The notes under the pieces are model-generated. The model had not been told where the DNA came from and made no database searches. It saw only the letters and a program-made list of their open reading frames with translations. Positions 55,988-64,000 of a DNA stretch of 64,000 nucleotides are shown here, piece by piece. Both the position numbers and the translations under genes were made by a program. The stretch's first letter is position 1. Every line of letters begins with the position of its first letter. This stretch comes from Candidatus Marispirochaeta associata (GTDB lineage Bacteria > Spirochaetota > Spirochaetia > JC444 > Marispirochaetaceae), in contig JWTM01000424.1 in assembly GCA_001749745.1 (NCBI GenBank), forward strand, positions 682,001 through 746,000, written 5' to 3'.

Positions 55988-57718
55988 ATGAATAGGAAGA
56001 TTGCAGATCTTATCGGACGGATCTACGGCGAAGAGCGCAAAGAGTCAATTTACGGGAAACTGATCCAGCGGATAGAAGAACGGATGCCCCGAATCTCAAA
56101 GCCCGAGACCGGGGGGAAGGGGAAGCTCCCCTTGGATCAGACCGACGCCTTTATGATCACCTACGGCGACCAGTTCCGCCGGGAGGGAGATCTGCCCCTG
56201 GACTGCCTCAAGGAGTTCGCCGACGCCAAGCTCAAGGGGATTCTCTCTGGTGTACATATCCTGCCTTTCTTTCCCTACACCTCGGACGACGGCTTCTCGA
56301 TCTCCGACTATCTGGCCGTCCACGAGGGCTGGGGCGACTGGGAAGAGGTCGCCGCCATCGGCGCCTCGTATAAGCTGATGTCCGATCTGGTACTGAACCA
56401 CTGCTCGGTCTCCCATCCCTGGTTTCAGGGCTTTCTAGCCGACGATCCGCGCTACCGTGAGTTCTTTATCAGCGTCGATCCGGATACCGACCTCTCGATG
56501 ATCGTCCGCCCCCGGGCATTGCCGCTTCTGACCCCCTTCGAGACCGCCGCCGGCACCAAGCATGTCTGGACCACCTTCTCCGCCGATCAGGTGGACCTCA
56601 ACTTCGCCAACCCCGATGTGCTGATAGAGATGGTGGATATCTTCCTCTTTCATGTGCAGATGGGCATCCAGGTTATCCGGCTGGACGCGATCGCCTACCT
56701 CTGGAAGGAGATCGGCCATCCGAGTATTCACCACCCCAAGACCCATGCGGTGGTCAAGCTCTACCGGGAGATCGTCAATCAGTATCTCCCCTGGGTTCTG
56801 ATCCTGACCGAGACCAATGTGCCCCATAAGGAGAATATCTCCTACTTCGGCGACGGCACCGACGAGGCACAGATGATCTACCAATTCAGCCTGCCGCCGC
56901 TGACCCTGGACGCCTTCTTGCGGGAGGACGCCGGGTACCTCCGCGACTGGGCGGCAACCCTGCCTCCCTCGGACGGACGGACCACCTACTTCAACTTCAT
57001 GGCCTCCCACGACGGCGTCGGGATGACCCCCACCCACGGCATCTTAAGCGATGACGAGCGGGAGGCGCTGATCCGGAGCGTGGAGGAGCGGGGCGGACTG
57101 GTCTCCTACAAGGCGACCGCCTCCGGCAAGATCCCCTACGAGCTCAATATCAATTACCGGGATGCGGTGGCCGGGGATCAGACCGATCCCGAGCGGATGG
57201 CGGCCAAGTTCGTCGCCAGCCAGTCGATCCTGCTCGCCATGCCGGGGGTTCCCGGGATCTATGTCCACAGCCTGATCGGCTCCGGCAACTGGCGCGAAGG
57301 CGTAGCTGAAACCGGTATGAATAGAACGATCAACCGGCAGAAGCTCGAGGTGGACCGGGTCCTGGCCGAGCTGGAGGATGACTCCCACATCAGGGGCATG
57401 ATCTACGGAGCCTACAGCAGGCTGATCTCCCTTCGACGGGAACAGACCGCCTTCGATCCGGCCGCACCGTTTACGATACTGCCGGCCGAGGGGCCGGTCT
57501 TCGCCGTGGACCGGGGCGGGGAGGGCTATAGTCGGGTGCTCTGTCTGGTCAACGTCGGCTCAGTCGAGGCGGCATGGCGCGTCCCGGAGGGCGCCGAACT
57601 CCCGGCTGCGCCCCTTGATCTGGTTACAGGAGGCACGATAGACGCGGCCGGCGGAGAAATCATGCTCGAAGCTTATCAGGTTATCTGGCTTGAGATCGCC
57701 GACGGGCTTCGAACATAG
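55988..57718 (+). CDS. GH13_18-type sugar phosphorylase
   Basis: The 576-aa protein is a GH13 subfamily 18 enzyme, a group of phosphorylases rather than hydrolases. It has GVHILPFFPYTSDDGFSISDY, and the nucleophile Asp is in VIRLDAIAYLWKE (near residue 233). The acid/base Glu is in LILTETNVPHKEN (near 275) and the third Asp in FMASHDGVGMTP (near 341). The subfamily contains sucrose, sucrose-6-phosphate, glucosylglycerol and glucosylglycerate phosphorylases. The length exceeds the about 490 aa of classical sucrose phosphorylase and fits the longer glucosylglycerate-type group, but specificity cannot be fixed. GGGGAGGAG precedes ATG. It converges with the ROK gene, overlapping it by 38 bases. 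Confidence 0.88.
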   Translation: MNRKIADLIGRIYGEERKESIYGKLIQRIEERMPRISKPETGGKGKLPLDQTDAFMITYGDQFRREGDLPLDCLKEFADAKLKGILSGVHILPFFPYTSDDGFSISDYLAVHEGWGDWEEVAAIGASYKLMSDLVLNHCSVSHPWFQGFLADDPRYREFFISVDPDTDLSMIVRPRALPLLTPFETAAGTKHVWTTFSADQVDLNFANPDVLIEMVDIFLFHVQMGIQVIRLDAIAYLWKEIGHPSIHHPKTHAVVKLYREIVNQYLPWVLILTETNVPHKENISYFGDGTDEAQMIYQFSLPPLTLDAFLREDAGYLRDWAATLPPSDGRTTYFNFMASHDGVGMTPTHGILSDDEREALIRSVEERGGLVSYKATASGKIPYELNINYRDAVAGDQTDPERMAAKFVASQSILLAMPGVPGIYVHSLIGSGNWREGVAETGMNRTINRQKLEVDRVLAELEDDSHIRGMIYGAYSRLISLRREQTAFDPAAPFTILPAEGPVFAVDRGGEGYSRVLCLVNVGSVEAAWRVPEGAELPAAPLDLVTGGTIDAAGGEIMLEAYQVIWLEIADGLRT

Positions 57719-58865
57719 CCTGCAAAAGATCCTCCCGCGGGGCGGCGGCCTTGGCCGCCGAATCGGGTAGGGCGAAGAGCTTCTCGATAAACATGGCCGC
57801 CGCGCCGAAGGCGACCGCCGACTCCCGCAGGCGGGAAAAGAGGATGCGCCGGGAGGCGGGGTGGGGGATAGGCCAGTTCCTATCGATCTCTTCCATCAGA
57901 ATCGGTTCGATAATCTCCTGGTATTCCTCGAAGCTCCCGCCGAGAATCAATGCCTCCAGATTGAGCACATTCACCAGGAGCGCCATATTCTGGGCCAGTT
58001 CGCGAAACATTTTTTTTAGCAGTCCCGGATCCTCTTCCAGCTTTTTAAAGAGATCGTCGGCCATGGAGAAGGAGTTCAGATATTTCGGCGAATGAAAGAC
58101 GCTCTGGAACTCTCCCGAGGTGTGGTGAGCGCCGTACTGTATCCGGCGGCCGAGAACAAGCCCTAAGCCGATGGCGGGGATGCGTACTTTTTCCCGTCGA
58201 ACCGCCAGCGGACGAAACTCTCCCATAATGAAGAGGAAGTTTTCCGGGCACTCCTCCTTGCGGAATACCAGCTCTCCCCAGGCGCAGCAGTTACCGTCGT
58301 TCTCTATCTTGATCGGCACCCCGGCCAGGTCTCCGGAGATAGCGTCGAAGTGGAGAGGTTCGTCGATCTCCAGGGGACCGGAGTAGTAGATGATCCCCCT
58401 ATCGGGATCGATGGTGCCCGGCAATCCGAGTCCGATTCCCAGGAGGGGGATCCCGACCTTGCGGATCGATGTGTCGAGCTCCGCCAGGATGTAGCGAATC
58501 ATCGCGGGTAGATCCTTGTCGCTCCAGTCGATAGGGGCGACGGCGGTAAAGAGGATATCCCCCTGGACGGAGACCCCGGCGGCGACGTACTGATCGGTTC
58601 TCAGTTCGAGGCCGAGAATGAATCCGAAGGCAGGATCGATCTCCAGGGCTAGCGGTTTGCGTCCGCCCTTCGGTCCCGCCGACCCGGCTTCGGCGGTGCG
58701 GATTATACCCACCCGTTCAAGCTCGCCGATGGAGGTCGTTATGGTCGATTTGTTCAGGCCGAGCTCGCGGGAGAGGTCTATCCGGCTTATCCCGGGATTG
58801 AGCCAGATCTTCCGCAGGATGAGGTGAGGGGTTAGGCTGAAGGTGTATCCGCTCTGTTTGCTCAT
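57681..58865 (-). CDS. ROK-family repressor
   Basis: The 394-aa protein has an N-terminal winged helix (LILRKIWLNPGISRIDLSR, GLNKSTITTSIGELERVGII) and the ROK sugar-kinase fold: LGIGLGLPGTIDPDRGI, KIENDGNCCAWGELVF and LEALILGGSFEEYQE. It resembles XylR/NagC-type repressors. The usual ROK zinc Cys cluster near CGxxGCxE is not visible. It is divergent from the sugar ABC operon and shares with it a 117-bp region containing a perfect 22-bp palindrome, the likely operator. Confidence 0.93.
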   Translation of the reverse strand: MSKQSGYTFSLTPHLILRKIWLNPGISRIDLSRELGLNKSTITTSIGELERVGIIRTAEAGSAGPKGGRKPLALEIDPAFGFILGLELRTDQYVAAGVSVQGDILFTAVAPIDWSDKDLPAMIRYILAELDTSIRKVGIPLLGIGLGLPGTIDPDRGIIYYSGPLEIDEPLHFDAISGDLAGVPIKIENDGNCCAWGELVFRKEECPENFLFIMGEFRPLAVRREKVRIPAIGLGLVLGRRIQYGAHHTSGEFQSVFHSPKYLNSFSMADDLFKKLEEDPGLLKKMFRELAQNMALLVNVLNLEALILGGSFEEYQEIIEPILMEEIDRNWPIPHPASRRILFSRLRESAVAFGAAAMFIEKLFALPDSAAKAAAPREDLLQAMFEARRRSQAR

Positions 58866-58906
58866 GGCTCAAGTATAGTAGATAAATAGCCGCCTTGAAT
58901 ATTTTC

Positions 58907-58960
58907 TTGACACCCCATAGGAGCAATGCTACCATAATAGTTGGTTGTACGCAACCAACT
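58907..58960 (+). promoter_or_regulatory. Promoter and operator of the sugar ABC operon
   Basis: TTGACA (58907-58912), 17 bp, TACCAT (58930-58935), then the perfect palindrome AGTTGGTTG-TACG-CAACCAACT (58939-58960), which covers the predicted start site near 58942. This fits repression by the ROK protein. AAAGGAG and the ATG follow. Confidence 0.8.
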
Positions 58961-58982
58961 AAAATATCTTAAAGGAGTATCT

Positions 58983-60275
58983 ATGAGAAATGCCATTATT
59001 CTCACGCTGATGATCGTCATGAGCGTCGTACCCCTCGTCGCCGGCGGGGGACAGGAGGAGTCCGCGGAAGGAGTCAAGACGGTTACCGTCTGGGTTCACT
59101 CGGGTAAGGGCGAAGAGCGGGATGCCACCGCCCAGATGCTGGAGGATTTCAATTCCCTTCAGGATGCGATCGATGTAGAACTGACTCGACTTCCCGAAGG
59201 ATCCTACAACGAGCAGGTGAGCGCCGCCGCCCTTTCCGGCGATCTGCCCGATCTGCTCGATTTCGACGGACCGAACCTCTATAACTACGCCTGGTCGGGC
59301 CATATCATACCCTTAGACGACTACATAAGTCCGGAGCTGAAAGCCGATCTGCTCCCGTCGATTATCGATCAGGGGACCTATGACGGCAAGATCTACGCCC
59401 TGGGAACCTTCGACTCGGGTCTCTCCATTTGGGCCAATAAAGCCTATCTCGAGAAGGCCGGTGTCCGGATCCCCACCTCGGTGGAGGACCGCTGGAGTTT
59501 TGAGGAGTTTAACGACGCCCTGGCTAAACTGCAGGCTCTGCCCGAGGTGGAGTATGCGATTGATTTTAAGATGAACTACGGCCAGGGGGAGTGGTACACC
59601 TACGGCTTCTCCCCGATCGTGCAGGCCTTCGGCGGGGATCTGATCGACCGCTCCGATTTTATGAGTGCCGACGGAGTTCTGAACGGACCCGAGTCGGTGG
59701 CCGCCATGGAGTGGTTTCAGTCCCTCTTCGAGAAAGGCTATGCCAATGCGGCCCCCGCAGGGGACGATTCCTTCTACGGGAGCAAGACCTCGGCCCTCTC
59801 TTTCGTCGGTCACTGGATGAAAGAGCCTCACATACAAGGTCTCGGTCAGGATGTGGTGCTGCTACCGATGCCCGAAATGGGCGACGGAGTAGCCACCGGC
59901 ATGGGTTCCTGGTGCTGGGGCATCACCTCCCGGGCGGAGGATCCCGACGCGGCCTGGGATTTCCTCAATTTCATGCTGAGCCCCAACAATATCCTGGTCA
60001 TGACCAAGGGCAACGGAGCCGTTCCGGCCCGTCAATCCGCTCTGGCTCGGGCGCCGGAATATCAGGACGGCGGAATGCTGAAGGTCTTCAAGGACCAGCT
60101 TGAATCCATTGCGGTTCCCCGCCCCCAGACTCCGGCCTATCCGACCATTACCGTGGCCTTCGCCGAGGCGGTGCAGAATATCGTCAACGGCGCGAATGTG
60201 CAGGATGAGCTCGATAAAGCGGTGATGAAGATCGACCGGGATATCGAGGACAACAACGGTTACCCAACCAACTAA
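58983..60275 (+). CDS. Sugar ABC transporter substrate-binding protein
   Basis: The start at 58983 follows AAAGGAG; the frame open to 58941 runs into the operator. The 430-aa protein has a signal peptide ending VPLVAGGGQEES, Cys-less, and then VTVWVHSGKGEERDATAQM, the family-1 solute-binding start. Trp- and Gly-rich motifs such as SWCWGITSRAEDPDAAWDFL follow. It is the oligosaccharide-binding component of the importer with two permeases; the ATPase must be supplied elsewhere (MsmK-type). Confidence 0.95.
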   Translation: MRNAIILTLMIVMSVVPLVAGGGQEESAEGVKTVTVWVHSGKGEERDATAQMLEDFNSLQDAIDVELTRLPEGSYNEQVSAAALSGDLPDLLDFDGPNLYNYAWSGHIIPLDDYISPELKADLLPSIIDQGTYDGKIYALGTFDSGLSIWANKAYLEKAGVRIPTSVEDRWSFEEFNDALAKLQALPEVEYAIDFKMNYGQGEWYTYGFSPIVQAFGGDLIDRSDFMSADGVLNGPESVAAMEWFQSLFEKGYANAAPAGDDSFYGSKTSALSFVGHWMKEPHIQGLGQDVVLLPMPEMGDGVATGMGSWCWGITSRAEDPDAAWDFLNFMLSPNNILVMTKGNGAVPARQSALARAPEYQDGGMLKVFKDQLESIAVPRPQTPAYPTITVAFAEAVQNIVNGANVQDELDKAVMKIDRDIEDNNGYPTN

Positions 60276-60288
60276 TAAGCCATGCTAA

Positions 60289-60314
60289 GGCGTCCCGTCT
60301 ATGGACGGGGCGTC
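60289..60314 (+). terminator. Intercistronic hairpin after the binding-protein gene
   Basis: CCCGTC pairs with GACGGG over a TATG loop and the stem extends through GGCGT/GCGTC with wobble pairs. It lies between the binding-protein and permease genes, and probably limits read-through or protects the upstream message. Confidence 0.6.
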
Positions 60315-60336
60315 GTTTCATCAAAGGAGCCGCACT

Positions 60337-61248
60337 ATGAAAGCAGATCCCCGGAGCAGGGGCGCCTTGATGAGGAATCCGGCCGCGGCCGGCTGGATTA
60401 TGGCGCTGCCGGCGATTATACTGCTCACCTTATTCCTGATTACCCCCTTTATAATGGCCTTCGGTTTTTCCCTGAGCGATCAGCGCCTGATTCCCAATCC
60501 TAACGTACCCACCCAGTTCATCGCTCTCAGGAATTATGTGCGGCTTCTCACGGACGAGACCTTTCACCGGGGAATTCTGAATAACTTCTACTTTGTCCTG
60601 GTGGTCGTTCCGATCCAGACCGCCTTCGCCCTCTTCCTGGCGATGCTGATAAACCGCAAGATGAGGGGGATTAATATCTTCCGAACCATCTTCTTCAGCC
60701 CGGTGGTTATCACTATGGTGGTCGTCTCCATCGTCTGGTATCTGCTCTATAATCCCGGCGAAGGATTCATTAACCGGGTACTCGACTTTATCAGTTTCGG
60801 GGCGATCGATCCTATCGACTGGCTCAAGGATACCCGTACCGCATTTCCAGCGATTATGATTCTCTCCATCTGGCAGGGGGTCGGCTTTCAGATGGTCATC
60901 TTCCTGGCGGGTCTGCAGGAGATTCCCGACGAGCTCTACGAAGCGGCCCGCGTCGACGGGGCGACTCAGCGGCAACAGTTCGTCAAGGTGACCCTACCGA
61001 TGCTCAAGAATACGACCCTCTTTGTGGTAATCTCCACCACCATTCTGGCCTTCAAGCTCTTTCAGCAGGTCTGGGTGATGACCCAGGGAGGCCCCCAAAA
61101 CTCCACCATGACCACCATCGTCTATATGTACCGCCAGGGCTTCCGGCAACTCAGGGTCGGGTATGCGGCGAGCATCGCGGTGATCTTCTTCCTGATCGTG
61201 CTGGCGGTCTCGCTGGTGCAGCGCAAAGTTCTTAGGGAGGAGCGGTAA
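60337..61248 (+). CDS. Sugar ABC transporter permease, MalF/UgpA type
   Basis: The 303-aa protein starts at ATG 60337 after AAAGGAG and has six membrane segments. The ABC loop is ELYEAARVDGATQRQQFVKV (EAA motif) and QVWVMTQGGPQNSTM closes the core. It is the first of two permeases of the sugar importer and ends one base before the second. Confidence 0.95.
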   Translation: MKADPRSRGALMRNPAAAGWIMALPAIILLTLFLITPFIMAFGFSLSDQRLIPNPNVPTQFIALRNYVRLLTDETFHRGILNNFYFVLVVVPIQTAFALFLAMLINRKMRGINIFRTIFFSPVVITMVVVSIVWYLLYNPGEGFINRVLDFISFGAIDPIDWLKDTRTAFPAIMILSIWQGVGFQMVIFLAGLQEIPDELYEAARVDGATQRQQFVKVTLPMLKNTTLFVVISTTILAFKLFQQVWVMTQGGPQNSTMTTIVYMYRQGFRQLRVGYAASIAVIFFLIVLAVSLVQRKVLREER

Positions 61249-61249
61249 G

Positions 61250-62092
61250 ATGAAACAGCGACTCTCCCTGAAGAACATCGCCCTCTATCTGCTCCTGGTT
61301 CTGCTGGCCTGCTACTTTCTCTTTCCCACGGTCTTCATGATCGTCTCCTCCTTCAAGACCGACGATCTGCAATTGATAAGAGACATGTCCGGCTTGAAGG
61401 GCTTCATTCCCTACGGCGAGATTGGGTTTGATAATTACATTGCCCTCTTTACCGAGACCGCCTTCCACCGCTTCTTCGGCAACTCCCTCTGGATCCTTAT
61501 CTGGACCATCTCCCTGGGGCTTATCGTCAACAGTATGATCGCCTACGCCATGGCGCGGGTCGAGTTCCCCGGTCGCAGGATTCTGGTTACCGTGATCATC
61601 TCATTGATGATCATTCCCATCGAATCGGTGGTTATTCCCATGCTCCTGATGGTGAACCGCTTCGGTCTGCTCGATACCTACACGGTGCAGATCATCCCTT
61701 TTATCGCCGATGCCTTCTCGATCTTTCTCTTCTATCAGTTCTTCATCAACATCCCCAAGGATCTGGACGAAGCGGCGATTATCGACGGAGCGGACTACTT
61801 CATGATCTACCGGCGCCTGATTCTGCCCTTAGCGAAGCCGGTCATCGCCTCGGTGGCGATCCTCCAGTCCATCCAGCGCTGGGGAGAGTTTCTCTGGCCC
61901 CTGATGGTAACCCGGGAAGAGCGGGTGCGGCCGCTGACGATCGCGATACAGCAGTTCTTCGCCTATGATCCCAAGGAGTGGGGACAGATCTTCGCCTTCG
62001 CCACCATGATCACCCTGCCGGTGCTGGTGCTCTTTCTCATTTTCCAAAAGGCTTTCGTAAAATCTGTCGCCTCCAGCGGCGTAAAAGGATAG
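61250..62092 (+). CDS. Sugar ABC transporter permease, MalG/UgpE type
   Basis: The 280-aa protein is the second permease: six membrane segments, EAA loop PKDLDEAAIIDGADYFMIYR and RFGLLDTYTVQIIPFIADAF before it. It works with the upstream permease as a heterodimer. The GH32 gene starts 10 bases after its stop. AGGGAGGAGCGGTAAG before the ATG provides the ribosome site within the end of the previous gene. Confidence 0.95.
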   Translation: MKQRLSLKNIALYLLLVLLACYFLFPTVFMIVSSFKTDDLQLIRDMSGLKGFIPYGEIGFDNYIALFTETAFHRFFGNSLWILIWTISLGLIVNSMIAYAMARVEFPGRRILVTVIISLMIIPIESVVIPMLLMVNRFGLLDTYTVQIIPFIADAFSIFLFYQFFINIPKDLDEAAIIDGADYFMIYRRLILPLAKPVIASVAILQSIQRWGEFLWPLMVTREERVRPLTIAIQQFFAYDPKEWGQIFAFATMITLPVLVLFLIFQKAFVKSVASSGVKG

Positions 62093-62102
62093 TTCGTATT
62101 CT

Positions 62103-63446
62103 ATGCAGCATCTCAAGCCTGTCTATCATCTCCGGCCCGGGGTTAACTGGATCAACGATCCCAATGCCCCGGTCTACTGGCGCGGGGAGTATCACCTCTT
62201 TTTTCAGTACAACCCCAACGAGGCCCGCTGGGGTAGCATCCATTGGGGACATGCAGTCAGCGAGGACCTGCTCCGTTGGCGTTTCCTTAGCCCGGCTCTT
62301 TCGCCCGGGCCGGAGGAGTATGACCGGGAGGGGATATTCTCCGGGGGAGGAGTGGTGCATGATGACCATCTCTACCTCTACTACACCGGTGCCGAGCCGC
62401 AGAGTCAGTGTCTGGCCGTCTCCGATGCGGCCGGCGGATTCAAGAAGCATCCCCTCAATCCGCTGATTCCGGCGCCGCCTCCCGCTTACCCGACCGGAGA
62501 TTTTCGCGATCCCTTCGTCTGGAAGAGCGGCGACGAGTACCGGATGATCGTAGCCGCGGGCTATGGGGGGCGGGGGATAATCTTTCGCTACGTCTCGCAG
62601 GATCTGATCTCCTGGCGCTATGAGGGGGAGTTTTTCGCCGAGGAGCTTCGCCCCGGCGTCCCCGCTTTCGAGTGTCCCCTCTATTTTACGCTGGCGGGCC
62701 GGGAGGTGCTGGTTATCTCTCCCTATGCGAGCCCCTTCTATCTAATCGGCCGCACCGAGGATACACGCTTTATTCCCGAAGTCCGGGGAATCTTCGATGC
62801 AAATCCAGGCTGGTATGCGCCCAACACCCTGCAAACACCCGACGGGAGGCGGATCATCTTCGCCTGGTTGCAGGAGGAACGGTCTGAGGCGGACCAGCTA
62901 GCCGACGGTTGGAGCGGGGCTTTCGCCCTTCCCCGGGAGATTCGGCTGGAAGCGGACGGCGGAATACGCCAGGCGCCGCTGCGGGAGTTAACCGAGCTCC
63001 GTACCGCCAGCCGCAGGCTGAGTCTAGAATCTGCCGACGGCCGCTTCATTTTGGGCGATCTACCCTGGTCTGCCGAACTGGAGTTCACTCTTCCCCGTCC
63101 GGCCTCAGGAAGCTGGGAGTTGCGACTGCGGGAGAATGCGATCGGGGATTCATACTACTCGGTAGAAATAGATCGGGATGAGATTGTGTTGACCGATATG
63201 CTCAACGCTCCCGGCGGGGCGACGCTTGAGAAACGCGCGCCGTTGCCGCAGAACGGCGAGGTACTCGAGATTCGGCTCTTCCTGGACGCTTCGATTATAG
63301 AGCTGTTTATCAATCGGCAAACGGCGCTCTCTTCTCGGCTCTATCCGCCCCACCCCGAGCAGCGGGGAGCGGCATTGATTCCCCCCACGCAGCGTGCGCG
63401 CAAGCCGGAAGTTCTCCTCCATACCCTGGACGGGGTACGTATTTAG
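62103..63446 (+). CDS. GH32 beta-fructosidase
   Basis: The 447-aa protein has the GH32 motifs in order: nucleophile Asp19 in NWINDPNAPVYW, YHLFFQYNP, GSIHWGHAVSEDL, FSGGGVVHDDHLYLYYTG, stabilising Asp in FRDPFVW, and acid/base Glu in FECPLYF (near residue 190). A C-terminal beta-sandwich follows. It hydrolyses sucrose or fructans. No signal peptide, so it acts on the sugar taken up by the ABC system. It lies 10 bases after the permease gene, and its 3' end overlaps the convergent glycosyltransferase by 4 bases. Confidence 0.95.
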   Translation: MQHLKPVYHLRPGVNWINDPNAPVYWRGEYHLFFQYNPNEARWGSIHWGHAVSEDLLRWRFLSPALSPGPEEYDREGIFSGGGVVHDDHLYLYYTGAEPQSQCLAVSDAAGGFKKHPLNPLIPAPPPAYPTGDFRDPFVWKSGDEYRMIVAAGYGGRGIIFRYVSQDLISWRYEGEFFAEELRPGVPAFECPLYFTLAGREVLVISPYASPFYLIGRTEDTRFIPEVRGIFDANPGWYAPNTLQTPDGRRIIFAWLQEERSEADQLADGWSGAFALPREIRLEADGGIRQAPLRELTELRTASRRLSLESADGRFILGDLPWSAELEFTLPRPASGSWELRLRENAIGDSYYSVEIDRDEIVLTDMLNAPGGATLEKRAPLPQNGEVLEIRLFLDASIIELFINRQTALSSRLYPPHPEQRGAALIPPTQRARKPEVLLHTLDGVRI

Positions 63447-64000
63447 GCCCCGAAGAAGGTTTTCATCAGAAAGATCATGGCCTCTTCTACCATCTCATAG
63501 GAGTAGTACTGTTGGGCGATCCGGTAGTTCGTCTCGGCCATGGACTTCATCCGCTCCGGATCGTCCAGCACCTGCCGGGTGAACTCGACGATCTCATCCG
63601 AGAGGAACTCGTCCATCTCGATCACCTGGAAGCCCTTCGGCTTGATGTCGTGGGAATAGATCGAGTAGTTGTTGACCATGATCGGCCGCTTGAAGTAGAC
63701 CGCTTCCAAGAAGGCGTTGCCGAAGCCCTCGAAGAGCGAGGGATAGGTGACCAGATCCGCATGGGGATAGACGTCCTGTAGGGTGTAGGTCTTGCGTCCG
63801 TCGGCGGTGTACTCACGGGTCTCCCGGATAATATCGTCCACGAAAATGGCCCGGATCTTCATCAAGTCGGCATAGTCGTGTACCCGCTTCTGATACTCGT
63901 AGCCCTCGTCTCCAGAAGCGTGGGAGATTACCAGCGCCGCCTTGCGTTCCAGTCGAGCGACAAGCTCGATAGCATGTTCGATTCCCTTGCGCTGCACGAC
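63443..64000 (-). CDS. Glycosyltransferase, GT-B family, 5' truncated by window edge
   Basis: The reading frame is open through base 64000 on the minus strand, so the N-terminal half is missing; 185 residues are seen. They form the donor domain of a GT4-like enzyme: QRKGIEHAIELVARL (the R-x2-KG block) and PSLFEGFGNAFLEAVYFKR, the E-x7-E motif, with the ribose-binding Glu pair. It is convergent with the GH32 gene. It might be a sucrose-related synthase, but the part seen cannot say. Not a copy of the enzyme at 54296. Confidence 0.85.
   Translation of the reverse strand, partial: VVQRKGIEHAIELVARLERKAALVISHASGDEGYEYQKRVHDYADLMKIRAIFVDDIIRETREYTADGRKTYTLQDVYPHADLVTYPSLFEGFGNAFLEAVYFKRPIMVNNYSIYSHDIKPKGFQVIEMDEFLSDEIVEFTRQVLDDPERMKSMAETNYRIAQQYYSYEMVEEAMIFLMKTFFGA

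Noticed and set aside
60262..60275. CCAACCAACTAA resembling half of the ROK operator
   Set aside because: It is the end of the binding-protein coding sequence (Pro-Thr-Asn-stop) with no second arm, so it is coincidence.

Overview
The window reads as a chromosomal segment of a free-living, probably anaerobic and saccharolytic spirochaete. The main evidence is a group of secreted proteins whose signal peptides end in Cys-less motifs such as FANGQGES, FAGGEAE and AGGGQEES, a style common in Spirochaeta/Treponema binding proteins. Pyruvate:ferredoxin oxidoreductase, many sugar and carboxylate importers and multiple TolC-type outer-membrane factors fit this. The phylum call is an inference. No rRNA, tRNA, CRISPR array, transposase or phage gene was seen.

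Layout. 1-5.1 kb: end of a dienelactone hydrolase, a nucleotidyl-cyclase-like protein, a lipoprotein with a duplicated domain and a stand-alone E2-like acyltransferase. 4.2-10 kb: a LysR regulator divergent from a tripartite tricarboxylate transporter (tctC-tctB-tctA) followed by a sulfatase. 10-13.2 kb: an accessory patch with an MNT/HEPN pair, a nucleotidyltransferase with a 52-aa partner, a GxxExxY protein and about 1 kb of dispersed GC-rich inverted repeats. 13.2-17.9 kb: nifJ, a GC-rich structured intergenic element, a Phd/RelE toxin-antitoxin pair and a PIN-domain remnant. 18-20.7 kb: three tandem AIM24-family paralogues and a DUF4386-like membrane protein. 20.8-25.1 kb: an envelope gene set (secreted protein, beta-barrel, FecR-domain protein, lipoprotein) and a DMT-like transporter.

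25-33 kb: an RND efflux operon (TolC, adaptor, pump, small associated protein) followed by an OmpR/histidine-kinase pair. 33-36.5 kb: a secreted DUF2271-like protein, amtB-glnK behind a clear sigma-54 promoter, and a TetR regulator with its probable operator. 36.5-44.4 kb: a second efflux operon (TolC, adaptor, split MacB-type ATPase and permease) followed by a kinase and an NtrC-type sigma-54 activator. A matching -24/-12 promoter and an upstream inverted repeat suggest autoregulation. 44.5-49.9 kb: an osmoprotectant-type ABC importer in yehZYXW order plus a flavin disulfide reductase. 50-53 kb: a pre-peptidase C-type repeat protein, a Gfo/Idh oxidoreductase whose 3' end is duplicated, and a cytidylyltransferase-like protein.

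53.4-64 kb is a sugar region: a LysR regulator, a GT-B glycosyltransferase divergent from a GH13_18-type sugar phosphorylase, a ROK repressor, and a sugar ABC importer (binding protein and two permeases, no ATPase) with a perfect operator palindrome, ending in a GH32 beta-fructosidase. A second glycosyltransferase is cut by the right edge.

Most interesting for follow-up: the inverted-repeat family whose arm substitutions preserve pairing only in minus-strand RNA; the paired sigma-54 promoters; the duplicated Gfo/Idh tail differing only at third codon positions; the hidden 52-aa gene and the identical 14-nt overlaps in three toxin-antitoxin-like pairs; apparent leaderless promoters; and the uncharacterised AIM24 and envelope clusters.
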